This document shows, in pieces, positions 7,176-15,062 of a stretch of DNA of 64,000 bases; position 1 is the stretch's first letter; each line of letters starts with the position of its first letter. The stretch is from contig NZ_BMUI01000004.1 of assembly GCF_014650115.1 (NCBI RefSeq), forward strand, positions 62,001 through 126,000, written 5' to 3'. This stretch comes from Streptomyces olivaceoviridis. GTDB taxonomy: Bacteria; Actinomycetota; Actinomycetes; Streptomycetales; Streptomycetaceae. Position numbers and translations under genes: made by a program. Under the pieces are notes generated by a model. That model was given only the letters and a program-made list of their open reading frames with translations, had not been told where the DNA came from and did no database searches.

Positions 7176-7982
7176 ATGAGACGTTCCCGACTTACCGGAT
7201 TCGTGACCTCGCTCCTCCTCGCCGCCGGCCTCGGTCTCACCGGGGCCGCTTCGGCGCAGGCGTCCTCGACCGCCGCGACCGGCGGCTACGTCGCGCTCGG
7301 CGACTCCTACTCCTCCGGGGTGGGCGCCGGGAGTTACCTCAGCACAAGCGGCGCTTGCGACCGCAGCACGAAGGCCTACCCCTACCTGTGGAACGCCGCC
7401 CACAGCCCCTCCTCGTTCGCCTTCAACGCCTGCTCCGGCGCGAAGACGGACGACGTGCTCGCCAACCAGCTCGGCTCGCTGAACTCCTCGACCTCACTGG
7501 TGTCCATCACCATCGGCGGCAACGACGCCGGTTTCGCCGACGTGATGACGACCTGTGTGACCAGCTCGGACAGCACGTGCCTGTCCCGCATCAACACCGC
7601 CAGGGCGTACGTCGCCAACACGCTCCCCGGCAAGCTGGACACCGTCTACAACGCGATCAGCGCCAAAGCCCCGTCCGCCCGGGTGGTCGTCATCGGCTAC
7701 CCCCGCTTCTACCTGCTCGGCCAGACCTGCCTCGGCCTCTCCGAGACCAAGCGGTCCGCCATCAACGACGCCGCCGACTACATGGACAACACCATCAAGG
7801 CCCGCGCCACCGCCCACAACTTCGTCTTCGGCGACGTCCGCACCACGTTCTCCGGCCACGAGATCTGCTCCGGCGACTCCTGGCTGCACAGCGTCAACTG
7901 GCTCGACATCGGCGAGTCGTACCACCCGACCGCGTCCGGCCAGTCCGGCGGCTACCTGCCGGTGCTGAACAACGCGGCATGA
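7176..7982 (+). CDS. secreted SGNH-family lipase/esterase
   Basis: A 268-residue exported GDSL hydrolase. The signal peptide runs MRRSRLTGFVTSLLLAAGLG with cleavage near ASAQA-SS (about residue 30). Block I is GDSYSSG (42-48, catalytic Ser44), block III is GGND (114-117) and block V is YHPTA (His250). Six cysteines (61, 86, 127, 135, 185, 231) fit the three disulfides of Streptomyces secreted SGNH lipases such as the S. rimosus and S. coelicolor enzymes. It would hydrolyse acyl esters extracellularly. The ribosome site AAGGGAGG at 7164-7171 fixes the ATG at 7176; the longer upstream frame is discarded. The gene is monocistronic and is followed by a 14-bp tandem array. Confidence 0.93.
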   Translation: MRRSRLTGFVTSLLLAAGLGLTGAASAQASSTAATGGYVALGDSYSSGVGAGSYLSTSGACDRSTKAYPYLWNAAHSPSSFAFNACSGAKTDDVLANQLGSLNSSTSLVSITIGGNDAGFADVMTTCVTSSDSTCLSRINTARAYVANTLPGKLDTVYNAISAKAPSARVVVIGYPRFYLLGQTCLGLSETKRSAINDAADYMDNTIKARATAHNFVFGDVRTTFSGHEICSGDSWLHSVNWLDIGESYHPTASGQSGGYLPVLNNAA

Positions 7983-8010
7983 CCCGTTCGGGCTCACCCG
8001 GCAGGGTGAT

Positions 8011-8066
8011 GTTCTCAGGGTGACGTTCTCAAGCCGGCGTTCTCAAGCCGGCGTTCTCAGGGTGAG
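8011..8066. repeat. 14-bp tandem array, four copies of a GTTCTC unit
   Basis: GTTCTC recurs at 8011, 8025, 8039 and 8053, an exact 14-bp period. The two inner units read GTTCTCAAGCCGGC and the outer ones GTTCTCAGGGTGA(C/G). It lies between the convergent SGNH and metal-transporter genes and has no coding role. Confidence 0.75.
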
Positions 8067-8161
8067 GCCGAAGGCGAGGCGGAGGTCCCGGACGACGGGG
8101 TCTCCGCCGCCGTCGTACGCCCGCCGGGAACGACAGCGTCCTCCCTCCCCGGAGAATCAGC

Positions 8162-9766
8162 TCAGCCCAGCGCGGCTGCGGCTCCCCTGAGCACCAGTCC
8201 CATGCCCAGCGCCAGCACGACCAGGGCCGACCCCAGCGGCAGGGCCCGGCGCGCCAGGAGGGCCACCGGATGGGCGCTCCAGCGCGGGCGCCGCTCCAGC
8301 ACCCGCACCGCCCCCGCGCCCAGCCGTACGACGGCGACCCCGGCGGCGGTGAGCGTCAGCGCGAGACCGGCCCCGTACGCCACGACGAGCAGCAGCCCGA
8401 ACCAGGCCTTGCCGAGCGCGGCGGCGCCGACCAGGATGACCACGGCGGACGGGCTGGGCACCAGCCCACCGGCGAACCCCAGCAGGACCGTGCCCCGGAG
8501 TGTGGGCGCGGTGGGGTGGCTGTGGGTGTGGCCGCCGTGGGTGTGCCTGGGGCCACCATGGCTATGGCCGCCGTGGGTGTGCGTGTGGGGGGGTGTGTGG
8601 TCTCCATGGGTGTGTTCCACACCGTCGTCGTGGCGATGGTGGTGGGCGGCACTGTGTCCCCCGCCCACCGTCGCCAACTCCCGTTGTTCCACCCCGTCCT
8701 GGGCCGCGACGGTCGCCCGCGCACGGTCGCGCCAGGCGCGGCGGACGAGGATGACGCCCGCCGCCAGCACCAGGACGCCACCGGCGAGGCCCAGCCAGGA
8801 GATCACCGCCGGTGTGGCCGCCGAACCGGCCGTGACCAGCAGGCCCAGGGCGACCACGCCGAGGGTGTGGGTCACGGTGACCGAGGCGGCCATCGGCAGC
8901 ACGTCCCGTGGCCGGGCCCGGCCCCCGCGCGCCGCCGCCGTCGCGGCCATCAGGGTCTTGCCGTGGCCCGGCGCGAGCGCGTGCAGCGCGCCCAGGGCGA
9001 CGGCGATGAGCAGGGCCAGAGCGGCGAAGCCGATGGTGAGGTCGCGCCGGGCCACGAGGTCGTCCAGGGCCCGGGTCCAGCGGTCGGCACCCCGGGGGAG
9101 CACACCGGCACCCGGCGCCGCCCGCCGCTGCGCGTCCGCCGCGAGCGCCGGGCCGCCGGGCCGCACCCGCAGCGAGGCCGTCCCGGTGTCGGCGGGGGAG
9201 GACAGCAGGTCCCGGGGGTAGGCGGTCAGTTCCCGGGACACCGACTCCTCCGGCACGTCGGTCGCGGTGAGGGTCATACGGTCGCCCCGCGCCGTGATCT
9301 CCCGCCAGCCGGGCCCGCCGGCGGCGCCCGCGCCCCGGAAGTCGAGGGTGACGGTGCTCGCGCGGGGCAGCGGGGCGGTCAGCCGGCACTCCACGCTCAG
9401 GGTGTCGAGGCCGGCCTGGCCGGGACGTGTGCGCGCGCTGCCGCGGGCGGCGATGAGGGCGGTCGTACGCCCGTCGACCCGGAGGGCGCTGTCGGCGGCG
9501 GCCCGTGCGCACCGCCGCCGGGCCCACGCGCTCAGCCCCAGCCGCTCGATGTCGGCCTCGGCCTGGGTCGCCGGGATCTCGGCGAGGTCCTCCAGATGGT
9601 CGACGCGGAGCTGTCCGGGAGCGGCGACCAGGCCGTCGTAGCGGTTGACGGTGAAGTTGCCGAGGGGGTGTGCGTTCGCGGTGCCCGCCGGGAGCAGGGC
9701 CAGGGCGCCCACGGCGATCAGGACGCACAGCAGACGCGGTGTCACTCGGCGTGGACGCGGTGTCAC
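8162..9766 (-). CDS. NicO/RcnA-type nickel/cobalt transporter with N-terminal secreted domain
   Basis: A 534-residue membrane protein. After a signal peptide comes an extracytoplasmic segment opening with HPLGNFTVNRYDGL. Then come about six membrane helices containing the NicO motif ALAPGHGKTLMAA and a long histidine-rich loop (roughly plus-strand bases 8505-8670) full of HTHGG/HSHGG units. The family exports or imports Ni2+/Co2+ (RcnA, HoxN-like); the His loop is the metal-sensing or metal-delivery segment. The GTG at 9766 overlaps the TPR gene stop (GTGA) with a GGAGGGA ribosome site, so the two are coupled. A 21-bp duplication at the start creates a second GTG at 9745. Metal specificity and direction of transport are inferred from family only. 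Confidence 0.88.
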   Translation of the reverse strand: MTPRPRRVTPRLLCVLIAVGALALLPAGTANAHPLGNFTVNRYDGLVAAPGQLRVDHLEDLAEIPATQAEADIERLGLSAWARRRCARAAADSALRVDGRTTALIAARGSARTRPGQAGLDTLSVECRLTAPLPRASTVTLDFRGAGAAGGPGWREITARGDRMTLTATDVPEESVSRELTAYPRDLLSSPADTGTASLRVRPGGPALAADAQRRAAPGAGVLPRGADRWTRALDDLVARRDLTIGFAALALLIAVALGALHALAPGHGKTLMAATAAARGGRARPRDVLPMAASVTVTHTLGVVALGLLVTAGSAATPAVISWLGLAGGVLVLAAGVILVRRAWRDRARATVAAQDGVEQRELATVGGGHSAAHHHRHDDGVEHTHGDHTPPHTHTHGGHSHGGPRHTHGGHTHSHPTAPTLRGTVLLGFAGGLVPSPSAVVILVGAAALGKAWFGLLLVVAYGAGLALTLTAAGVAVVRLGAGAVRVLERRPRWSAHPVALLARRALPLGSALVVLALGMGLVLRGAAAALG

Positions 9767-11376
9767 TCGGCTCCCTCCAGCGCCTCGCGGGCCCGTGCCG
9801 CACCCGGCGGGGAGAAGCCGGGGTTCAGTTCCAGGGCCGAGGCGAGCGAGGCGCGGCCGGCCGCCCGGTGGCCGGTGGCCAGCTCGATCACGCCCCGGTG
9901 GTAGCGGAAGGCGGCGTTGCGGTAGCCGGTGGCGGTGGCCCGGCGGGCGAAGGGCAGGGCCTCGGCGTCGCGGCCGTTGACGTGCAGCGCCCAGGCGAGG
10001 GCGTCGGCGGTGTGCACGGTGTGCCGACGGGCCCATTCGGCGCGGGCCGCGCGCAGGGCGGCCCGCTTGTCGCCGTGGTCGGCGGCGGCCAGCGCGGTGT
10101 CCAGGTCGGCGTTGACGCCGTTGGCGCGGGCCAGCGAGGTCCAGGCGTCGACCAGCGCGTACTGCCGCCGGGCCCGCGCCCGGTCGCCGGCCGCGCCCCG
10201 CGCCTCGTACAGCTCGCCGAGTTCGACCAGCGGGCCGGGCAGCGGGGAGCGGGCGACCACCGTCTCCATGTCCGTGATCGCCCCGGCACGGTCACCGCTC
10301 GCCGCCCGCGCGCGGGCCCGGCCCTCCAGCGCCGGCAGGTAGCCGTCCTCTGCGGCCAGGGCGCGCGCGTAGCAGCTGAGGGCCGTCTCGTGGTCCCCCT
10401 GGTTCCAGGCGAGTTGGCCGAGCTGTGTGGCCACGTACGCCGTGTCGCCCGGCGAACCGGCGGCGGACAGCGCCTGTTCCAGCACCCGGCGTGCCGTGGT
10501 CACGTCCCCGCGCAGCTCGCGCACGTACGCGTAGCGGGTGAAGACCGGTACGCCCGGCCTGCGCGCGTCGGCGGTCTTCGCGGCCTCGGCGGCGTCGGCG
10601 TACCGGCCGAGTTCGACCAGGGCGTCGATCCGGGAGGACAGCGCGCGTTCGCTGTACGGGTTCCGGCGCAGGGCCGCGTCCGCGAAGGCCAGGGCGTCCT
10701 TGAAGTCGTGCCGGGCGGCGGCGAGGGCGGCACGGCCGGCCAGGGCCTGGTCGCCGTCCGGCGCCAGCGACAGGGACCGCCGCAGCGCCTGTTCCGCCCG
10801 CGGGTACCGGGACGGGTCACCCTCGGTCCGCGCCTGCTCGACGTAGGCCAGGGCGAGGGTGGCCCACGCGCCGGCGTCCTTCGGCTGGGACCGCAGGTGC
10901 GTCTGGAGCGCGGTGACGCTCGCGTCCAGGTCACCGCCGCCGAGGACACCGGGGTCGGCGGCGCCGACGGAGACCGGCGCGGACGCAGGCACCCGGCCCT
11001 CACCCAGCGCGATCGTGCCGCCGGTCAGGGCGACCGCCAACAGGGACGCGCTCAACGTCAGTTGAGCCCGTCCCCGCCACAGCCGCCCGAGAGCACCGGC
11101 CCGCCGCACGGCGGCGACCCGCTCGTCGCCGCACGAGGAGACCGCACCGGGAGGCGAGGGCGCCGCCCCGGAAGGTGCCGCACCGGGAGGCGAGGGCGCC
11201 GCCCCGGAAGGTGCCGCACCGGGAGGCGAGGGCGCCGGCGCGGACGGTGCCGAGGACGCGTCCGGGGCCGTACCCGTGCTGCGTCCGTCCTCCTCGTCAC
11301 CCACCACCCTCCGCCCGTCCTCCTGCCGCGCCACCCGCTGCCCGTCCTGCTCGTCGTCCTGCCCGCGCGGGCCCAT
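9763..11376 (-). CDS. TPR-repeat membrane protein
   Basis: A 537-residue protein. The acidic, Arg-rich N-terminus (1-60) is followed by a Pro/Ala/Gly/Ser linker with 12-residue repeats (APSPPGAAPSGA), one membrane helix (LTLSASLLAVALTGGTIALG, about residues 110-130), and then tandem TPR-like helices to the end (for example AGAWATLALAYVEQA, GDQALAGRAALAAARHDFKDAL, DTAYVATQLGQLAWNQGDH). The TPR part is probably outside the membrane and serves as a docking platform. GGAGGAGAAGGC before the ATG at 11376 is a strong ribosome site. It is the middle gene of the DUF4331-TPR-NicO operon and overlaps the NicO start by four bases. Confidence 0.85.
   Translation of the reverse strand: MGPRGQDDEQDGQRVARQEDGRRVVGDEEDGRSTGTAPDASSAPSAPAPSPPGAAPSGAAPSPPGAAPSGAAPSPPGAVSSCGDERVAAVRRAGALGRLWRGRAQLTLSASLLAVALTGGTIALGEGRVPASAPVSVGAADPGVLGGGDLDASVTALQTHLRSQPKDAGAWATLALAYVEQARTEGDPSRYPRAEQALRRSLSLAPDGDQALAGRAALAAARHDFKDALAFADAALRRNPYSERALSSRIDALVELGRYADAAEAAKTADARRPGVPVFTRYAYVRELRGDVTTARRVLEQALSAAGSPGDTAYVATQLGQLAWNQGDHETALSCYARALAAEDGYLPALEGRARARAASGDRAGAITDMETVVARSPLPGPLVELGELYEARGAAGDRARARRQYALVDAWTSLARANGVNADLDTALAAADHGDKRAALRAARAEWARRHTVHTADALAWALHVNGRDAEALPFARRATATGYRNAAFRYHRGVIELATGHRAAGRASLASALELNPGFSPPGAARAREALEGAE
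11144..11251 (-). repeat. 36-bp in-frame coding repeat, three units
   Basis: Units begin at 11144, 11180 and 11216 (plus-strand GCACCGGGAGGCGAGGGCGC...). Units 1 and 2 are identical and the third is diverging. Each encodes 12 residues of the Pro/Ala/Gly linker in the TPR protein, so copy number can change without a frameshift and would alter the spacer before the membrane helix. Confidence 0.8.
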
Positions 11377-11461
11377 GCCTTCTCCTCCGTCGGTCGTGTG
11401 GGAGGCGCGGCCCGCCGTGGGGGAGAGGAACACGGGCCGCGCCGGTCTCGGTGGGTGCGGG

Positions 11462-13030
11462 TCAGTACGGGCGCCGCATGCGCCGGCGCCACGAGGCGAA
11501 GGCGGTGCCGATCAGCAGGATCCCGGCCGCACCGGAGGCCGCCGACGCGGCGATCAGCACGGTGTCGCCGGAGCCGCCGGAGGCCCCGGCCGGCTGGAGC
11601 GCGTCGCCGAGCTGACTGCGCACGTCGGTCCCCGCCGTCGTGCCCTTGGCGAGCGGGCCGCGCGAGCCGGACGTGGGCTGGGCGACGTACGGGAAGTGGT
11701 TCTCGAACTTCTTGTCGTTCCTGTCGACCGCGTCGCCCAGGTCGTTCGCGGAGCCGACCAGTTCGCCCTCCACCACCTGGAGGGCCGCGTCGATCACGTC
11801 GTCGGTGAGCCGGCGGCCGTTCGGGAAGCCCGCGTTGTCGCCGTCCAGCACCCCCAGCCGCTTCGGGTGCGTGCTCGGCTTGACGGAGGTGTTCAGCCGC
11901 AGCTCCTCAGAAGGCCGCACGCTGGGCGGCTGGTTGAGGCCCTTGACGCCCTTGAGGAAGACGTCGACCAGATCGTCGCGCGGCTCGGCGGGTGCCTTGA
12001 TCTTGTAGATCGACTCGATGAGCTTCGGCAGCTCCGGGTTGGTGACGTTCTTCAGGAACTGCGCGTCGTACGCGGGCTGGGACGCGTTGAACCTGTCCTT
12101 GTCCTTCTGCGGGTTGACGACCTCGTTGACCAGCGGGTTGCCGAGGCGCGAGACCTGGCTGTAGTAGCCCTGGGCGTTACGGCGCTGGGTGGTCGACCAG
12201 ACGCCGACGACCGGTTGGCGGGCGGACTCGCGGATCAGCTCGTTCGGCACCTGGAGGGCGATGGTGTTGACGTTGTGGCCCTTGAGGGTGTCCCGGCCGA
12301 CCTCGGTGAGGTTCCCGCCGTACAGCAGGTCGAAGACGCGCAGGTCCAGGAAGAACGGGTCGTCCGCCTGCCCGGCGAAGGTCGCGGCGCCGCCCGCCGT
12401 CCTGTACACCGCCTGCGCCCGCAGCTTCCCGTAGTCCGGCATGGACGCCTTGCCGACGTTCGACGGCGCCACCGGCACGTCGTCGGCCAGCTTGGTCCTC
12501 GACACCTCGTGCCCGCCGCGGAGCTTGATGAGATCGATGTCGTAGGTCTGGGTGACGTTGAGGTCGGGGTCGTCCAGGCTGGTGACCGGACCGGTGTTGT
12601 ACAGGAAGGTGTTCCCGTTCCCCGTACGGGTCCGGAAGGTGTAGCGGAAGACCATATCGCCCTGCGCGTCACCGTTGTTGTCGATGTGGAGGTCGTACTG
12701 GGCGTCGTCGGCGAACGTGTAGAAGTTCGGTCCGCCGGCCGGCTCCTCGAACGGGATCCAGTTCGCCACGATCGTCGTCGTGTCGGGCTTGTCCGGGCTG
12801 ACGAACGCGTACAGGTCCGTGTTGTCGTACTGCGGGGTGCCCGAGATCAGCGGGGCCTCCCGGTGGGAGGAGGCGGCGGCCGTCCCGGGTTCCAGCGTGG
12901 CGACGCCGGCGGCCGTGAGCCCTCCGGCGGCCAGCGCCCCGCAGATGAGCGTGACCAGGCCCGTGCGTCCGGTGCCGCGCCCGGAGGGCGCCCTCCTGGT
13001 GAGGGCGCCCCTGGAGAAGAGAGGTGTCAT
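11462..13030 (-). CDS. DUF4331 secreted, membrane-anchored protein
   Basis: A 522-residue surface protein of the DUF4331 family (function unknown). There is an N-terminal export signal (RTGLVTLICGALAAGGLTAAGVATL) with likely cleavage after GTAAA. The family hallmark ASSHREAPLISGTPQYDN follows, with DLYAFVSPDKPDTTTIVANW. The C-terminus has a Gly/Ser linker, one hydrophobic segment (VLIAASAASGAAGILLIGTA) and a basic tail RRRMRRPY, so it is anchored with the main domain outside. No LPxTG sortase motif is present. It is first in the operon with the TPR protein and the metal transporter, and divergent from the sigma/anti-sigma pair, which suggests control by that sigma factor. Confidence 0.9.
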   Translation of the reverse strand: MTPLFSRGALTRRAPSGRGTGRTGLVTLICGALAAGGLTAAGVATLEPGTAAASSHREAPLISGTPQYDNTDLYAFVSPDKPDTTTIVANWIPFEEPAGGPNFYTFADDAQYDLHIDNNGDAQGDMVFRYTFRTRTGNGNTFLYNTGPVTSLDDPDLNVTQTYDIDLIKLRGGHEVSRTKLADDVPVAPSNVGKASMPDYGKLRAQAVYRTAGGAATFAGQADDPFFLDLRVFDLLYGGNLTEVGRDTLKGHNVNTIALQVPNELIRESARQPVVGVWSTTQRRNAQGYYSQVSRLGNPLVNEVVNPQKDKDRFNASQPAYDAQFLKNVTNPELPKLIESIYKIKAPAEPRDDLVDVFLKGVKGLNQPPSVRPSEELRLNTSVKPSTHPKRLGVLDGDNAGFPNGRRLTDDVIDAALQVVEGELVGSANDLGDAVDRNDKKFENHFPYVAQPTSGSRGPLAKGTTAGTDVRSQLGDALQPAGASGGSGDTVLIAASAASGAAGILLIGTAFASWRRRMRRPY

Positions 13031-13089
13031 GCCGTCCGTCCTCAGTGCCGACTTGCCTTGTGACGGACGGGTATACGGAGCGGGAACGC

Positions 13090-13102
13090 CGATCGGATCG
13101 GT
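13090..13102. promoter_or_regulatory. palindrome CCGATC-G-GATCGG in sigma/DUF4331 divergent promoter region
   Basis: A perfect 6+1+6 palindrome sits in the 153-bp gap between the DUF4331 ATG (13030, leftward) and the sigma factor GTG (13184, rightward). It is the only clear symmetric element there and could be shared by both promoters. Confidence 0.35.
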
Positions 13103-13183
13103 CGGCCGCGAAATACTTTTCACCGCCGCCGGACCCGCGTTTTCGGCCCGCTGATCCGTACCCCCTCGGGGAGGTGTGTCACG

Positions 13184-13783
13184 GTGCGGATGCGCGGTGC
13201 GCGAGGAAGAGCCGGCTGCGGCCACGGAGAGGGGGCCGGCACGCGGGCGGACGAGCTGCTGGTGCTCGTGGCCGGCGGCGATCACAGGGCGTTCGAGGAG
13301 CTGTACGGCCTGGTCTCCGGGCCGGTGTTCGGCCTGGTGCGCCGGGTGGTGCGGGACCCCGCCCAGTCCGAGGAGGTCGCCCAGGAGGTGCTGCTCGAAC
13401 TGTGGCGCTCCGCGGCCCGGTTCGACCCCGGCCGGGGCAGCGCCCTGTCCTGGATCCTCACCCTCGCCCACCGCCGCGCCGTCGACCAGGTGCGCAGCGC
13501 CCGCGCGGCCGGCGAACGCGAGCAGCGCGAGGCCCTGCGCGCCGGGGAGCCCGCGTTCGACCAGGTCGCCGAGGAGGTCGAGGCCGGTCTGGAACGCGAG
13601 TGGGTGCGCCGCTGCCTGAACCGGCTCACGGCCCTGCAACGCCAGTCGGTGACCCTGGCCTACTACGACGGGTACACCTACCGTGAGGTGGCCGAGCGGC
13701 TCTCGCTGCCGCTCGGCACGGTCAAGACGCGGATGCGCGACGGACTCACCCGGCTGCGCCAGTGCCTGGGAGGCGCCGCATGA
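13184..13783 (+). CDS. ECF RNA polymerase sigma factor, SigK-like
   Basis: A 199-residue group IV sigma factor. Region 2 spans about residues 27-95 (FEELYGLVSGPVFGLVRRVV, then EEVAQEVLLELWRSAARFDP with the -10 recognition helix GSALSWILTLAHRRAVDQVR). Region 4 spans about 140-195 (LTALQRQSVTLAYYDGYTYREVAERLSLPLGTVKTRMRDGL). The HRRAVDQVR ending of region 2 and the downstream RskA-type partner indicate the SigK (ECF19) group, released when the anti-sigma factor is inactivated by redox or envelope signals. A GGGGAGG ribosome site precedes GTG 13184. It overlaps the anti-sigma gene by ATGA, so the two are co-translated. Confidence 0.92.
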   Translation: MRMRGARGRAGCGHGEGAGTRADELLVLVAGGDHRAFEELYGLVSGPVFGLVRRVVRDPAQSEEVAQEVLLELWRSAARFDPGRGSALSWILTLAHRRAVDQVRSARAAGEREQREALRAGEPAFDQVAEEVEAGLEREWVRRCLNRLTALQRQSVTLAYYDGYTYREVAERLSLPLGTVKTRMRDGLTRLRQCLGGAA

Positions 13784-14625
13784 GCATCCTCGGCCGGCTG
13801 CTGGGCCGCGAGGACCCGCACTCCCTCGCCGCGCCCTACGCGCTCGACGCGCTGGAACGGGGCGAGCGGCGCCGCTTCGAGAAGCACCTGGCGGGCTGCG
13901 ACCGCTGCGCCGCGGAGGTGCGGGAACTGGCCGAGGACGCGGTCCGCCTCGCCTGGTCGACGGCGGCCCCGGCGCCCCCCGCCCTGCGCGAGCGGGTCCT
14001 GGCCACCGTCCGTACCACCCCGCAGGAGCCGGCGCGTGGCCGCACGGGCGCACGGGACCGGACGCCGGCCCGGGAGCGCGCCCCCCAGCTTCCGCCGCAC
14101 GTCTGGGGCGCCCAGCCCCCGCCGGGCCGCGCCCGTACGTCCCGGTCCCGCCGCCCCCTCTTCGTCCCGTTCGCCACGGTCACGGCCGCCGCGGCGCTCG
14201 TCGTCGCCTCCCTCTTCGCGGTCCAGGCGCACCGCACCGAGGACCGGCTCGCCGCCGAGCGGGCCCGGGCACGTGAGATCGCCCACGTTCTGGCCGCTCC
14301 GGACGCCCGCGCGGTGAGCAGCGGGGACGCGCGCGGCCGCAGTATCGGAGTAATCGCTTCCGCCTCCGAGCGGGAGGCCGTCGTCACCCTCAGCGGGTAC
14401 GGCACCCCGTCCGGCGGGCGCGTGCACCAGCTCTGGCTCATGCGTCCCCGGGTGCGACCGCGCTCCCTGGGGCTCCTCGCGGGCGACACGCCCCTGGTCG
14501 CCAAGGGGCTCGACGCCTCCTCGACGTCACTCGCCGTGACCGTCGAGCCTGACGGTGGGTCAGCACAGCCGACTGGTCAGCCCCTTGTCCAACTCACCCT
14601 GAAATCGGTCGGATTCGGAGAGTAG
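13780..14625 (+). CDS. membrane anti-sigma factor, RskA/zinc-finger type
   Basis: A 281-residue partner of the preceding sigma factor. The N-terminal cytoplasmic anti-sigma domain has HSLAAPYALDALERGERRRFEKHLAGCDRCAAEV; HLAGCDRC fits the HxxxCxxC zinc-binding anti-sigma signature. A Pro/Arg-rich linker follows, then one membrane helix (FVPFATVTAAAALVVASLFAV, about residues 130-150), then an extracytoplasmic RskA domain (about 180-281) with GYGTPSGGRVHQLWLMRP. It holds the sigma factor at the membrane until a signal triggers release. The start ATG at 13780 overlaps the sigma stop. The adjacent surface/metal operon is the probable regulon output. Confidence 0.92.
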   Translation: MSILGRLLGREDPHSLAAPYALDALERGERRRFEKHLAGCDRCAAEVRELAEDAVRLAWSTAAPAPPALRERVLATVRTTPQEPARGRTGARDRTPARERAPQLPPHVWGAQPPPGRARTSRSRRPLFVPFATVTAAAALVVASLFAVQAHRTEDRLAAERARAREIAHVLAAPDARAVSSGDARGRSIGVIASASEREAVVTLSGYGTPSGGRVHQLWLMRPRVRPRSLGLLAGDTPLVAKGLDASSTSLAVTVEPDGGSAQPTGQPLVQLTLKSVGFGE

Positions 14626-14703
14626 TCAAAGGCGGATGATCAACCACCTTATGGGGAAGGTGAATCCTGTGGCCGAGATACACGCGTGCCCCACCGGGGC
14701 GAT

Positions 14704-14714
14704 AGGGTTACCCT
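14704..14714. promoter_or_regulatory. AGGGT-T-ACCCT palindrome upstream of 14752 gene
   Basis: An 11-bp symmetric motif lies 37 bp before the ATG at 14752, where a promoter -10 region or operator is expected. GATAGGGTTACCCTG could itself contain a TAGGGT-type -10 hexamer. Confidence 0.35.
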
Positions 14715-14751
14715 GCCCGGGCCGGGTGGACTCGTACGGGTGGGGAGTGAC

Positions 14752-15021
14752 ATGGAGCAGATAACAGTGCGCAGCAGGGCCAGGATCCCTGCGATCACCT
14801 GCGGGAGCAGCGCGACCAGTACGCGGCTCGACCGCCATCTGTCGGTGCTGGCGGGTCCCGCCATACCGCAGCGGGAGACGGTCGAGGCGACGTCGCTGAT
14901 GCGTGAGCTGACGGCGCGTGACTCCGTGCGGCAGCGCAGCGACCGGGGCACGCGGATCGGCCGCGTCTCCCTCTTCGCGCCGCTGCGCCGGCTGCGCCGT
15001 TCGCTGTTCGGCGGTCACTGA
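14752..15021 (+). CDS. small conserved arginine-rich protein
   Basis: An 89-residue cytosolic protein starting MEQITVRSRARIPAI, with a central amphipathic stretch (STRLDRHLSVLAGPAIPQRETVEATSLMRELTARDSVR) and a strongly basic hydrophobic C-terminus (VSLFAPLRRLRRSLFGGH). A GGGGAG ribosome site lies at 14740-14745. From memory, proteins with this start and end recur in streptomycetes without known function. The C-terminal amphipathic helix could bind membrane or nucleic acid, but that is only inference. It is monocistronic and convergent with the CoA-transferase gene. Confidence 0.75.
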   Translation: MEQITVRSRARIPAITCGSSATSTRLDRHLSVLAGPAIPQRETVEATSLMRELTARDSVRQRSDRGTRIGRVSLFAPLRRLRRSLFGGH

Positions 15022-15031
15022 CCGCACCGCA

Positions 15032-15057
15032 GGGCCCCTGACCCGAGCAGGGGTGCC
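15032..15057. terminator. bidirectional hairpin between convergent genes
   Basis: CCCCTG (15035-15040) pairs with CAGGGG (15048-15053) across a 7-nt loop, and the stem extends with GGG/CCC around one bulge. It lies between the stop codons at 15021 and 15063 and could end transcription from both sides. Confidence 0.5.
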
Positions 15058-15062
15058 CGCGC

